From NCBI GenBank assembly GCA_973895155.1, contig OZ316895.1, positions 18,910,001-18,974,000 of the forward strand: a DNA stretch of 64,000 bases, in the 5' to 3' direction. Below the pieces are notes generated by a model, which saw only the letters and a program-made list of their open reading frames with translations, had not been told where the DNA came from and made no database searches. Below are positions 1 through 9,913 of the stretch, in pieces; the first letter of the stretch is position 1; each line of letters begins with the position of its first letter. A program made the translations under genes and the position numbers. The stretch comes from Marsupella aquatica. Its lineage: Eukaryota; Marchantiophyta.

Positions 1-1053
1 AGTGTTGAGTTATGTTCTCTTGATTAGGATTAGGGTTGATAACTTTCTCAAGCGTTCGTGGGACACGAGCAATACCGTGCTTCTATCTTGGGTGAGCGAC
101 TCTGCCGCTACTTTCTGGCCTTGATCCGCTCTCTAGTTTGGAGTGACAGTTCGGCTGTGCTGGTTTCCCACTTGAAGACCTGGAAAGTTACACTGTGCTT
201 GTGGGAGCTTGTTTGAGCCCACAGCTTTTCTGGAACGACTGTTCAAACCTGCCTGGTGAGTTACTCTTTTGTTCCAATTGTTTTACAATTAATCTAACAT
301 TTCACTAACTCTGGAGATTCTTTTGTCCAAAGTTGAAGAATGAAATTTCCAAAACATTCATTTCAAAAATCCAAAAACGTGATCTGAAATTTCCAAAACC
401 CAAAATTGAAGTTTCCAAAAGCATACTTTTAAATTTCCAAAACCTAGTCCATTGGATGAATTACGAATTCAAAGGCAATGAAAAAAGTACTCCTTCAAAT
501 GAATGACTGAAATTACTCTTTATAATAAATGAGGCACTAACGGTGGTGCCGTACATATATTTTGATATCCCTTCATGGGACTTCATTGTTGGGTTTTTTG
601 CTAACTACAACATCGTCTTCCGCTAAAGTGACTACAAAGTTGACTAGACAACTACACATATTTGACTAGACAGCTACACTAATCATATCAAGAATATCTG
701 TGAACTAACAAATGAAGGATAGCTTCGTCACATACACCTATTTCTCCTCCTTCCTAAACTCTGTCCATCTTCCAAAACCTCGTCACAGACACCCATTTCT
801 CCTCCTTCCTAAATTCTGTCCATATTCCAAAACCCCTGCCAAAGCCTCCCCTCTGCCGTTCCGCCATAGTCCAATTGTGTCCGCCTTCAAGCCAAAACAA
901 CTCCTCTTCTCCTCTCCTCTGCTATTGGGCCACACCGAAAGGAATGATTCCAGGGTTGCACATTGCCCTTTACCCCTCCCTCCAAATGGGGCTAATTCTA
1001 ATCTATATGAAACATATTCACTAAATTCTATCCGTAATCTGAAGTACTAAGTC
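1..1053. other. Non-coding stretch with TTCCAAAA-rich repeats
   Basis: I see no gene here. Bases 340-450 contain the word TTCCAAAA several times at roughly 20-25 bp spacing in AT-rich sequence. A similar patch occurs at 14,175-14,290, on the other side of block 1, in the same orientation. The 112-codon open frame at 712-1,050 consists largely of a tandem duplication and shows no protein-like conservation, so I do not call it a gene. Confidence 0.5.
729..839. repeat. Two-copy tandem repeat, about 55 bp
   Basis: Two adjacent copies of a 55-bp pyrimidine-rich unit, both starting TCACA and ending in a TTCCAAAACC-type word, differ at only a few bases. The duplication accounts for the open frame across it. 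Confidence 0.75.
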
Positions 1054-2045
1054 CTACCTACTCTTTACTCCTGTGTTTATTCTACAGAATTTTGACGTTT
1101 GTCTGTGAACTTCGCTGACTACTTTCACAAACTCCCTAAAATTTGTGGCGAATAGCCCATGCGCAGCTCCTAGGCCTTTTGCGCATTGATTAGTTTCATG
1201 CTCAGTGAAGTTTTCCTTACGAGACATCCACAATATGATCTCTATGTGCCGAGGAGTAAGTTCTGAAGTTGTCAGTTGGAGAACATCATATTTGCGCACT
1301 GGCCACGACGCAAAAAGTGAATTAGATTCCCCAAACCCCTGCAGTTGAGTGTATATCTGTTGATATTGTTTCCGGTCTTCAGCTAAATTCAGACTGGACC
1401 ATTTTGGAGTGTTTCGCCACAAATACACACGCACATCTCTTGCTAAGGCCAACTCCTGCAACACTGGTTGAAGTTTGTTGCTTATAAACGTATCTGCAAG
1501 GAAACCATTATTATTGCCGTTGAAGCAATCACAAAACAGCGTCAAGTATTCGGGGTTAAAGAAACTTCTATGAGGTAAATCATCAAGAAGGATGGTGTTG
1601 CTGTCATTATAAGGTGCGTTTGTCCGATCTCCATTTAAAACGAGGTCATCCCAAATATTTTTCAGTAATTTCACAAAGCAATTTTTCCCTTTGTTTCTTC
1701 CAGCCCCATAAAATATCCCAGTCGACAAGGCTTCCACTTCAGTTCTCACAAAGACAAATCGATGCTTCTCGTTGGGAAACACTTTCTCCAAAATCTCATG
1801 CACATTATGATATACGGCACAGGTCCATATCCCCACATCAAATGTTTGAAGACACCATTCAACGAAGCGCCACATTCCCGGTCTTACATAGATGATTCTA
1901 TTCTTTAGAAACAATGTCTCCCCGTTTTCAGTATTTATATCCCTAAGAGACTTTGCTCGCACTCTCGATGCACAATATGTAAGACGACATTCATGTCAAG
2001 TACGAGCAGTTTACGAGGAACGGTGTTTTGTATAATAGTTGCCAT
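1054..2045 (-). pseudogene. FCP1-like (HAD family) phosphatase gene, frameshifted
   Basis: An FCP1/NIF-type HAD phosphatase-like protein. The probable start ATG at 2,045 opens a frame with KLLVLDMNVVLHIVHRE, the first HAD motif. It shifts frame near 1,962-1,970 into the long frame that carries YVRPGMWRFVEWC, DVGIWTCAVY (motif II, W-T) and NTILLDDLPHRSFFNP (the LLDD motif). The second position of the catalytic DxD is Asn here (D-M-N), so classical aspartyl phosphatase chemistry is doubtful. HAD CTD-type phosphatases dephosphorylate phosphoserine; no substrate can be inferred. The gene lies downstream of the Ulp1 stop, on the same strand, with a palindrome between them at 2,171-2,190. It most likely belongs to the same mobile block. 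Assembly error instead of true mutation could explain the frameshift. Confidence 0.65.
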
Positions 2046-2170
2046 ATCGTATGTTACAATATTTGCAGAGTGACGAAACAATAAATGAACATCAATATCG
2101 TAAAGTCAATGCAAGAGCGTAACATCAATTACGACGCATTGCAACGTATGGAAATCTGACGATAACCTAT

Positions 2171-2190
2171 TCCACACGAGAATCGCGTAG
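2171..2190. repeat. Block 1 palindrome, between Ulp1 and FCP1-like genes
   Basis: TCCACACGAGAATCGCGTAG is a degenerate copy of the block 1 palindrome CTACACGAG-n-CTCGTGTAG. It begins 4 bases past the Ulp1 stop codon in transcription direction. Confidence 0.7.
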
Positions 2191-2192
2191 AT

Positions 2193-3605
2193 CTAACTCA
2201 AATGGTGACGATAAAGGCTTAGAATAATATTCCTCCTTTCAGCATCCATGTCCTTGGCTTTGAAATCAATAGGCTTCTCCCTACTCCGGTAATTGGCAAA
2301 TTTCATGACAAACACTCCGCAGTTGTAGTCATCGGTTTGAAGAGGGATGTCTTTACAACAATTTCTCGGCCATGACAAAGCATTCAGTTCCTTATGAGTT
2401 CTGAACATGGCTTCATCATCTAGATATCTTGCTAGGTTCTCAAGAACTTTAGGGTTATCTCCGTGCAAAGAATCCAAATAGTCCAGTTTCCTAAGACCCA
2501 TGTCGATGACGACCAGTGCCCAATGGTTATGTCCCTCATGAATAGGGACCATGACCATCTCTACATCAGTTAAAAAGTACTCCAACTTCGAGGTCCAAGT
2601 TTGAACATTGTCATACTTATATCCACCTCGAGCAAGTTCCGAATAGAACCAAGTATCAAAAATATGAACCTGCGAGAGGTCGGTACCCGCGGATTCTACT
2701 CTTGAAGCAATCAGACCAAAATAAGCATTCAGAATTTCAGAAGTTATCCATCGCTCGGGACCTAGACATGCCATCTCGCGATGAGTTATGACGCATCCAC
2801 TGATTGTTGACAAAACTAAATCCTGATCCATGTCAGGGTTGAGGCAAAAGTCTATTGCCACATCATTGTTCAGGTTGAGAGAAGTGGGAAAGAGTGAATT
2901 GGCACCTGCCTCATTTGCAGGCTCCATTGCAAGTTCCACAACAACATTATCGACATGTCCGATGACGGGCTCGACCTCGCATGGACCCTGATTTTCTGCC
3001 CAAGTGTGGGGAGGGGATGGATTGACGATGTTAACGGCCTCTTGAACTCCAGTGACAACCCGAAGGTAATCGGAAGGATCCTCAGACACAACTGGTGCAA
3101 TATCATTTACAATTGAGTCCACCTCGCCAAACAACCCCACACGAGGCTCGCATAGAGATAGAGGTATCCCACCATCATTGTGTTCTTCCTCCACAAGAGG
3201 TCCTTTGGAACTCCCTAAGTGGTGGATTGGTCTTTGCGCCTCACCAAATTCCCATGGACGGCAAATCTGCTCCCCAACATTAATCATTCCAACACAAGGA
3301 TCAGAAAATCTGTTATCGTCTTGATGGGAGACTGTTCCAGTGACATGATAGTGCCTCCCTTCCTTTGTGCCACTTGCATTCAAGTTTTGCGTTGAGCTGC
3401 CCTCCCCTCTTGAAAGTTTCCATAAGGATTTTGCAAATTGTGCGACACCCTCCAACGAGTTGACATTCTCCGCATAAGCCGTGAGGTCCATCACATCCCC
3501 CCTTTCCGAACAAAACGAGAAACATTCCCTTTCCAGAAGCAGGGCATTCTTTAAAACTTGCCCACCAGTAAAGAAGTCCAACACAATTTCCTCCTTCTCG
3601 GAAAA
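2193..3605 (-). CDS. Ulp1-type (C48) cysteine protease region, C-terminal part of fusion gene
   Basis: An open frame running to a TAG stop. Counting from the codon at 3,584, the last ~160 residues form a Ulp1/SENP-like peptidase: NHWALVVID carries the catalytic His (about 354), LDYLDSLHG the Asp (about 371), KDIPLQTDDYNCGVFVMKF the oxyanion Gln (about 416) and the nucleophile Cys (about 422). All four catalytic residues are present, so this part could be active. C48 enzymes cleave SUMO or other ubiquitin-like conjugates, and copies are common in plant DNA transposons. The upstream ~190 residues are acidic, proline/valine-rich linker. The frame continues upstream, past one TGA (3,606-3,608), into a methyltransferase-like motif, so the protease was probably made as the tail of a fusion protein. 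Confidence 0.8.
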   Translation of the reverse strand, partial: FSEKEEIVLDFFTGGQVLKNALLLERECFSFCSERGDVMDLTAYAENVNSLEGVAQFAKSLWKLSRGEGSSTQNLNASGTKEGRHYHVTGTVSHQDDNRFSDPCVGMINVGEQICRPWEFGEAQRPIHHLGSSKGPLVEEEHNDGGIPLSLCEPRVGLFGEVDSIVNDIAPVVSEDPSDYLRVVTGVQEAVNIVNPSPPHTWAENQGPCEVEPVIGHVDNVVVELAMEPANEAGANSLFPTSLNLNNDVAIDFCLNPDMDQDLVLSTISGCVITHREMACLGPERWITSEILNAYFGLIASRVESAGTDLSQVHIFDTWFYSELARGGYKYDNVQTWTSKLEYFLTDVEMVMVPIHEGHNHWALVVIDMGLRKLDYLDSLHGDNPKVLENLARYLDDEAMFRTHKELNALSWPRNCCKDIPLQTDDYNCGVFVMKFANYRSREKPIDFKAKDMDAERRNIILSLYRHHLS

Positions 3606-4846
3606 TCAAAGAATGATTGCCTTGATAATTCTGCTGGGCTTAATGTTTGATGTAAATGTTCTGCCACCGGGGGTCCAGAAAGGAATGAGTCTATACAAGC
3701 CATCTCCAAGAGCGGATTTTTGCTTTGCTGCAACCTCTTCCTTGGAAAGGCCAGCATAATCTTCTTTGGCTGGTCTTGCCAGTTCAAGCTGATCCATGGA
3801 TTCTGCCAAGAAATGACCTTGAAACCTCTGAAATATTTTTCCCAATCCGGTTCTCGTTCCTGGGAGACTCCAAGGAAAACAAGGGACTCAATAATACCAG
3901 ACATGAAATGCGATGAGCGGACTTCTTTCGCACTCTTCCAATAACTTCCATACTCCAGATGAGCATTATAACTGGAAGGTAGATCAGTGACAGCTTTAAT
4001 AATTCTGGCCAGCAAGAGACCTGGGTGCACAAAAAACACGACAGTCACCAAGTCATTGGCGGGGACATTCATGACAGTCTTCAAGAAATTCAGCAGCTCC
4101 GATTGTGTCCAAGTATTTTGAATTGAGTGTGTCATATCGACAATAGCAAGTGATGCATTAATCCTCTCCCTACAACTCGTCGAATCAAAAGGAGGCTCTG
4201 CGGAAGCAAGAAGATTCCCAGAGTAAAATATTCGATATGGATCCATTCTCTCACGGACAGTTCCCCCAAATTTCTTTTGGTAAATATTCCGTAACCTATT
4301 CTTCAAAGGTTCCGGCATATCGGATTTTGCAGAGACCTTGACTAAACTCTTGAAATAAGCATTGTCAACCATTGAGCAACATCTATCCAATTCTTCATTC
4401 GCGAAATTAAACTTGCAGACCACGTCCGACCAAATGGCCCCAACATTGAAAACACTTTCATAGGTCTCACGGTAGAACCGCAAGATTGCACCTTTCAGCT
4501 TTTCAGTATACTTGGCTTTCATGGCAAGATCAAACATTGAAGGTATATCTGTCCTTGCATGTCTTCTCTTCATCAAGAGAACCTCTCCCGATTGAACTTT
4601 ATTCAAGATAGAGGTAATCTCAGATTCTTGCGCCCCCTCAAATACCCTGAATGTCGTCCTAGTAAGTTGCTTTGCTTCCCTCTTCTTCCCAGTCATCTCT
4701 CCATTGTTGTCAGGTAAACTACCGGACAACCAACTATTGCAGACCGACATCCACAACTTATAGAGGCTCTCCGATGCAAAAAGGATCCAGTTGTATTTGC
4801 TGATGCTACTCACTTTCAGTGTGACTTTGGCCAACCCTTTGTAATC
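3606..4846 (-). pseudogene. DNA N4/N6-methyltransferase-like region of fusion gene, broken
   Basis: Centre of the fusion gene. The exon begins at 4,846 after an intron and reads DYKGLAKVTLKVSS. Near residues 290-340 lies a core with NASLAIVDMTHS, where a class-beta amino-methyltransferase would have its D/S-PPY motif IV, then LVTVVFFVHPGLL. A frameshift near 3,700-3,800 moves to the frame carrying GLYRLIPFWTPGG and FTSNIKPSRIIKAIIL, a TGA at 3,606-3,608, then EIVLDFFTGGQVLKNALLLE. This resembles the family's C-terminal SAM-binding motif (GDIVLDPF-GSGTT-type). Motif IV is not canonical and the glycine loop is altered, so activity is doubtful. I rest the call on the order of motifs (IV before I) and on the clearer relative in block 2. 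The ~250 residues before the core are unrecognised. Confidence 0.5.
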
Positions 4847-4982
4847 CTGAAACCCAACAACAAATGGTAAGAACAACATAGTAAACCAAACCTTTGGAGA
4901 AGGTATCTTAGAGCCAAGCCTTGGATTCTACACGAGGCTCGTGTGGACCACAAAAGAAATTATTGTGTCAACAAGAACGGAC
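4847..4982 (-). other. 136-bp intron with block 1 palindrome
   Basis: Splice signals on the minus strand: donor CAG|GTCCGT at 4,982 and acceptor GGGTTTCAG|GAT at 4,847. Joining keeps phase 0 (EFQ then DYK). The near-perfect palindrome CTACACGAGGCTCGTGTGG occupies 4,928-4,946 in the middle of the intron. Confidence 0.75.
4928..4946. repeat. Block 1 palindrome in intron
   Basis: CTACACGAGGCTCGTGTGG: 9-base arms around one central base with a single arm mismatch. It is the longest GC-rich run of its intron. Confidence 0.8.
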
Positions 4983-6403
4983 CTGGAATTCCTGGGATTT
5001 TTGCCCTGACGGCACTGGCCGCACTAGTCGATTCATTTTCGAATATTGCATTCTCGCATGCCTGACCTGGTCAATGAATGGTGACGAGAAACGATGTGCT
5101 TCAGCTTGCAAGTTATTTGCATGTGAAATCTCAACCAACACCTTAACAGGTGTCGACCCCTTGAGAATTCTTGCATGACGGAATTTGAGGAGGTTGGTCG
5201 TTTCAACTAGAGATGGTTGTGTCTGAGAACTCCAAATGATTTTCCTCGCGGCCATAGTCGAGTGTTGACCACTTATTGCAAAATATTGATACTCGGATAA
5301 TTGTTTAGAATCAAAATCTCTGACGGAAAGATCAATAAGATTGTAAACACCATTAATCATCTTGTAAGGCACCAGATCTGTAGGCAAAGGTTCCTAACCG
5401 GCATTTGAAATCATCAACTGAACAAGATGGTTGACATGGTCTTCGTTGAGTAATTGCTCATTCATTTTTGCCGGCGGAGGATAGATATTCATCAAAGGAA
5501 CAAGGAACAATTTTGACAGCCCAAAAGAATACCAGCATCGGTTTTGTTGCAAAGTCTTTTCTGCCCTTTCAAGTCTGGCTTGATCAACGATTACTTTAGA
5601 ACTCGAGTCAGCATTCATCTCTCCCATGTCATCGACGATATCCATCTCAATCATCTCCACTTTCTTACGTTGTTTCTTCAGGATTGGGACACCAGTTTCC
5701 GGTGCCTCTTCCGTTCCCTTAGTCTCTCTTTTGCGGCCCTTTCCACGCTTGGACTTCTTCGATCTTGTCACCCCATGGTCTGTGGATACGTCTTGCACTT
5801 GAGTATTGACCTTTTGAGATTTTGAGGGCACCTTCTGTTTCACAACAGCGGAAGGTGTTGTAGTGGAAGCCTTACGAGACAAATCCTTCTTAACGACACC
5901 TTTTGATATGGGTTTTGCTATCTCTTCCACAACTGCCTGCTTCTTTTGAGCCTTCTTCTGTTCTGGCATTTCGGCCGCTTTAATCTTCTTCTGTGGTTGT
6001 TTGGACTTTGCGATCTGTGGCCCTTTCACCTCAGTAGAGCTAGTGCGGATTTTTGCCTGAGGGACATTAGCTTTCCCAACCTTCTTTGGAAGAGCGATCT
6101 TTGAAGACAATCTCTTCTTCTTGGAAGGAGGAGCGTCTTCTTCCATTCGCTTTCTTTTCTTTTTCTTCTGCACCTCCATCTCAGTCTCATAGACCTTTTC
6201 CTCGTCAGCCTCTGAGCCTCCCACTTCTGCGAGTTCTTCATCCATGGCTTGGATCTCATCTTCAAAGATCTCCTCTGTTCCAACCAACTCAGGACTCAAA
6301 GAGTCACTGGGAACAATGCTCGGTTCATCTGATGTACCCTACGAACTTGATGATCCTAAATCTGAACTCGACGACGATCCAGGTTCCTGTACAACTTTGC
6401 TTG
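4983..6403 (-). pseudogene. Lys-rich and ParB-like region of fusion gene
   Basis: One reading frame with two in-frame stops, TAG at 6,339-6,341 and TAG at 5,394-5,396. It starts with an acidic stretch (EEIFEDEIQAMDEELAEV), passes through ~180 residues of Lys/Arg-rich low complexity (KKKKRKRMEED and similar), likely nuclear and nucleic-acid binding, then a ParB-like fold. The ParB evidence is FLVPLMNIYPPPAKMNEQLL, NHLVQLMISNAG, then after the stop PLPTDLVPY and YQYFAISGQHSTMAARKI. This follows the order of ParB/sulfiredoxin-type domains: a residue-poor N-terminal strand, an L-xx-SI-xx-G helix, P(L/I)-V, then the (I/V)-x-G-x-H-R-xx-A motif. ParB-like domains bind or cut DNA in bacteria and phages; CTP binding cannot be judged. 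The R of GxHR is S here. It precedes the methyltransferase-like region in the same gene. Confidence 0.5.
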
Positions 6404-6760
6404 CTTTGAGAGGGGTATTTACAAACAACAGGAAACAGCAAATAGTAACAGAAAACAAAAACTGGTAATAGGAAAATGAGTGGTAATTTTTTTGAAAATT
6501 TTTTGAAAATTTTTTGGGGAAAAAAAAAGTTTTTTTTTTCAAAATTTTATTTATTTTTGCTAGCGTCCGGCGCTGGTAATGCTAGCACCCAAAGCTAGCC
6601 AAAAAATGTTGTAACTTAGATTTTTTTGGAAAATGAGATTTTTTAGAAAATATTTTGACATGGTTAGTTTTCCTGGTAACAATAACTTTTTGCTGGTAAC
6701 AGGAAAAATTTTCCTGGTACCAGTAAACCTGTTTCCTGTTTACTGTCACGCGTGCCATAC
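6404..6760 (-). other. 357-bp intron rich in inverted repeats
   Basis: Donor GCGG|GTATGG at 6,760 and acceptor CTCAAAG|CA at 6,404; joining is in phase (NLKA then ASKVVQ). The intron holds several hairpins: GCTAGCGTCCGGCGCTGG at 6,559-6,576 and GCTAGC-n7-GCTAGC at 6,581-6,599, related to the block 2 palindromes. It also has CAGTAAAC/GTTTACTG arms (6,719-6,745) and repeated CCTGGTA/CAGGAAAA words (6,668-6,717). Confidence 0.7.
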
Positions 6761-7487
6761 CCGCTTTGAGATTTGGGCCACCACCATGACGTCCGTGCCT
6801 TTTCTGATTCAAATTGAAGACCTTCACTACAAGATGGATCGCAACCCAATGTTTAATCCTTTCCTCGTCAACTGGATCTGGGAAAGCAATTTCCGGAACT
6901 ATCTCGATCTCCTGCCGGAGTTCATCTTCCGGTAAAGATAGAGACATAACGTAAACAACATGCCTGGTTGCAGAAAGGTGAGATTGATAATCTTCGAAGA
7001 ACAAAAAACTAACCCTTCAGAAAGGTGAGATTGATAATCTTCGAAGAACAAAAAACTAACCCTTCCCAACCCTGAAACAATATCCTCAGCAGTGAGAATA
7101 TTATCTGGATCCATGAACGATGAGAGGATGGATCAAAAAATCCTAAGGACGTTATGTTCATTGTCGCATCATTTGGCTCAAGACAATGTGCGCAACAATA
7201 TTGTTCAACGGGAAGAGAGAACTCTCTATATCCACAATTAACGCGGTCCTCCACCGTCACTGTCAGAAAGACCTTCCCCTTCTGGTGCTCTAGTGCTTTT
7301 GAAATCCTACAATCGGCAAGCACACCCAAGTACTTCCAAAACCTCTTGGGCTTGGCAATAATGATCCCCCGCAACCAACACCTCCAAGCATCACCCTCCA
7401 TACGCATTTCAAAAGACCATGAATTGACAATTCGATTTTGGTGGCTAACATTGCTTTGACATAACGGCTGCGGTAGGCGCGGGTGGC
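6761..7487 (-). pseudogene. N-terminal exons of the ParB/methyltransferase-like/Ulp1 gene
   Basis: Two exons, about 7,061-7,487 and 6,761-6,963, separated by a 97-bp intron (6,964-7,060, donor GTTAGT, acceptor CAACCAG). Phase is kept across the junction (QGWEG then HVVYVMSLSLP). The protein includes WSFEMRMEGDAWRCWLRG, KGKVFLTVTVEDRVNCGYRE and YCCAHCLEPNDATMNI, a Cys-containing segment I do not recognise. It continues in phase over the next intron into the Lys-rich part. The true start is unclear: an ATG at 7,499 is in another frame, and a CAG acceptor near 7,488 would start the exon in this frame. An upstream exon or a frameshift is therefore possible. Confidence 0.5.
6971..7064. repeat. 47-bp tandem duplication spanning a splice donor
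   Basis: Two essentially identical 47-bp copies (6,971-7,017 and 7,018-7,064). The duplicated unit includes the GTTAGT donor, so the intron has two identical candidate 5' splice sites 47 bp apart. Confidence 0.85.
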
Positions 7488-7753
7488 TGAAACAAACATA
7501 CGGGAATCCTAGGAAAGAACCAATACGAAAGATTTAGAACAGAGTCCAAGATGTCAAAACAAATGCCAAGATTTTATTATTCACAAAAATGGACAATCCG
7601 TCCAGAAAACAACTCATTCGACCAAAATGGACTTTGCCCGCTCGACTACCATCTTCTAAAGTTGGGGCACATATTCATCTGGGTGCCTCGATCTCCAACT
7701 AAACAACTTGTCTAGTACTAAGTCTTGATAGATGAGTTCTAGGGAAATGTCTC

Positions 7754-8568
7754 CTAGACTGCTTCCTTCTTCAGCCTCTTGATAGTCTGGAGGTGGCCTT
7801 CCTCCTGGGCCGTCATGATAATCAGCTTCTTTGTGAGCGTCTGTATCTGACTCTCACGGAGCTCATCAAGCTTGGCGGCCTCCTTCATCACTAGGCACAA
7901 CTCCTGACATGTCTGAAGATGGTTTCGTTGAGCTTGAAAATATCTTCCAGCATAATCCTTTCTAATCGAACTAATCTCTTCATCTTTCTCCTTCATAGTT
8001 TCTTGCAGGGTCTCAAGTTCCTCGAGGACATCCTCAGTCATTTGGGACTCCTTCTCATGTTTATCTTTGATTGATTTCAGATGTTTCAAGGCATTGTCAA
8101 TTTGGCCTTCAAGGTAACAAATGAGCCTCAGGTGAGTAACATGCTCTACACGAGAGTCGCGTGAAAGCAAATGGAAATGATATTTACTCCAATGCATTTT
8201 CATACGGAAGCACTGATGGGATGAGGATTGTCCGGGATCTACACGAGAGTCGCATGAAGATAGAGATAAAAAACGTCTAAAATTGATTCAGAGAAAAAGA
8301 CTGAGGGTTACCTTCAAGCATGATCTGTGCGTTCACGGCATAGTACTGGAGCTCATCTACACAAGTCTCATGTAGAAAACTTAGTACTGGGTATCGCATA
8401 ACACAAATAAATCTACACGAGACTCGTGTGGAAGGGACCGCTGAAATTTGAAATAAAAACAAACAACGAAAAGAAAAACTAAAGATCTACACGACTATCG
8501 TGTGGAAATACCTTCAACTCTGGTACGACCGACATCTCCCGGACCTCCAATTTGGATAGATTCGCCAT
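7754..8568 (-). CDS. Small coiled-coil protein, three exons, intact
   Basis: Unrecognised, but the model is clean. Exon 1 is 8,512-8,568 (ATG at 8,568; 19 codons, MANLSKLEVREMSVVPELK), exon 2 is 8,312-8,351 (40 nt, LQYYAVNAQIMLEG) and exon 3 is 7,754-8,106. Total 450 nt, 149 residues and a stop. Introns are 8,352-8,511 and 8,107-8,311. Donors are AAG|GTATTT and GAAG|GTAACC, and phases 0 and 1 match at both junctions. Residues from about 35 onward form a long coiled coil (EKESQMTEDVLEELETLQ, MKEKDEEISSIRKDY and onward). An AATAAA poly(A) signal lies downstream near 7,575. The absence of stops and frameshifts contrasts with its decayed neighbours. It may be an oligomerising partner of the larger proteins, but nothing shows that directly. 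Confidence 0.65.
8146..8505. repeat. Five block 1 palindromes inside the two introns of the coiled-coil gene
   Basis: Copies lie at 8,146-8,165 and 8,239-8,257 (intron 2) and at 8,357-8,375, 8,413-8,431 and 8,487-8,505 (intron 1). Consensus is CTACACGAG-n-CTCGTGTAG; the outer bases vary, often ending TGG or TGAA. All five lie in introns and none lies in the three exons. Confidence 0.85.
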
Positions 8569-9913
8569 GAGACATCTTCGCACGTGTGAAACAATTTGCA
8601 AAATATGGACGGAATTGAGCAGAACTCAGAGGGAGAGACAAATGAGCGAAAGGGCGGAGAATGAGCGAGAGGGCAAAGATGAAGGAATGAGTAAATGAGC
8701 GAATCTCCTTGAAATATATACCTGACACGAGGAATGGGCGAGCGTGAAAATGGGCCAGCATAAAGCGTGAAGACATCATTAAGAGTGCCGCCAAAAATAT
8801 CGACGAATCTTACTAGGCGACAATCATGCAGAGCTATCAGCCTGTCACATTCGAGCAGATGTGCTTATTCTTTTGTCATTATCTGATGTCATTATCTGAC
8901 ATGATTAATTGCGCCGCCAAAATATCGGAAAATCGGACCACACGACGATCTAGCAGAGCGGCCACCCTATCATTTTTGACCATTATATTCGGGATTTCTA
9001 TCTGGGAATGGTATTTATCGATTAGTTGTCCTGATTCTCTAGTCATTCTCTCGCCAGACATGAATGGTTCCGAGGACAAGTTCTGGCACGAGTGGTTTCG
9101 AGGACAGGTTTTGGCACAGGTTTGAGTCCAAGGACTGCTTCTGGGCGCCCAATCGGTACGTCCCTTCTGGGATTCCATTCTTGTGACTGTCTCATTCTTG
9201 TGACTGTCTCATTCCTGTGACTGTCTCCCCGGTCAGTGTCTCATTCCTGTCACTCTTGGAGAATGTTTTTTTAGGACAATTATCTGTACCTCATTTCTTT
9301 CAAAAGTTCTACTAAATAGGGGTACTGTAATAGGATATTTAGGATTTCAAAGAGGAATTAGACCTCATTTCTTCCATAACTGCCCTAATTTTAGAATTAG
9401 ACTTCATTTCTTCTTAATTGAGGATGACTGAGGGTCCTGGCATGGGTTATGTCTTGGTCTTGAGGAATTGGACTTCAATTGTAACACAATTTATCAGTTG
9501 GGTGGTTCCTTAATGTGATATTACATGGATTGGGGATTTGTACCGTGTTGGAATTTGTACCCTAATGGAATTTGTACACTAGTGGACCTTTTACCCTGTT
9601 GAAATTTGTACCTTGTTGGACTTTCCTTCTCTCTTAGAGTGAAGCATCAAATAATAGTGGGTCCTTTCCTTACTTCTTGTGGGACTTTTTGTCATAAATG
9701 CATATGATTGTGATAATTCCGTTACTTTTGGGAGATGTTTAGACCTAAGCTGATGCTCTACACGAGGCTCGCATAGCCATCAAACCTCCTTGTGTTTCCT
9801 TCCACTACCTGTATGCGTTAATAATTCTACACGAGCCTCGTGTTGAGGGATACTAACGTGCATGTTTTATTCTGGTTCACCAAACCTTTTCCTGCTGGTG
9901 AATAATTCCCGTC
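8569..9913. other. Divergent intergenic region with three tandem-repeat patches
   Basis: This lies between the minus-strand coiled-coil gene and the plus-strand DUF7869-like gene and should hold both promoters. No clear TATA box stands out. It contains an imperfect ~31-bp duplication (GAGGACA-GTT-TGGCAC, about 9,063-9,120), a 17-bp unit TTGTGACTGTCTCATTC repeated about four times (9,176-9,255), and an ~18-bp GGAATTTGTACC-type repeat (about 9,535-9,625). The short open frames here show no protein signal. Confidence 0.5.

Noticed and set aside
712-1050. 112-codon ORF
   Set aside because: Built on a 55-bp tandem duplication, low-complexity, no domain.
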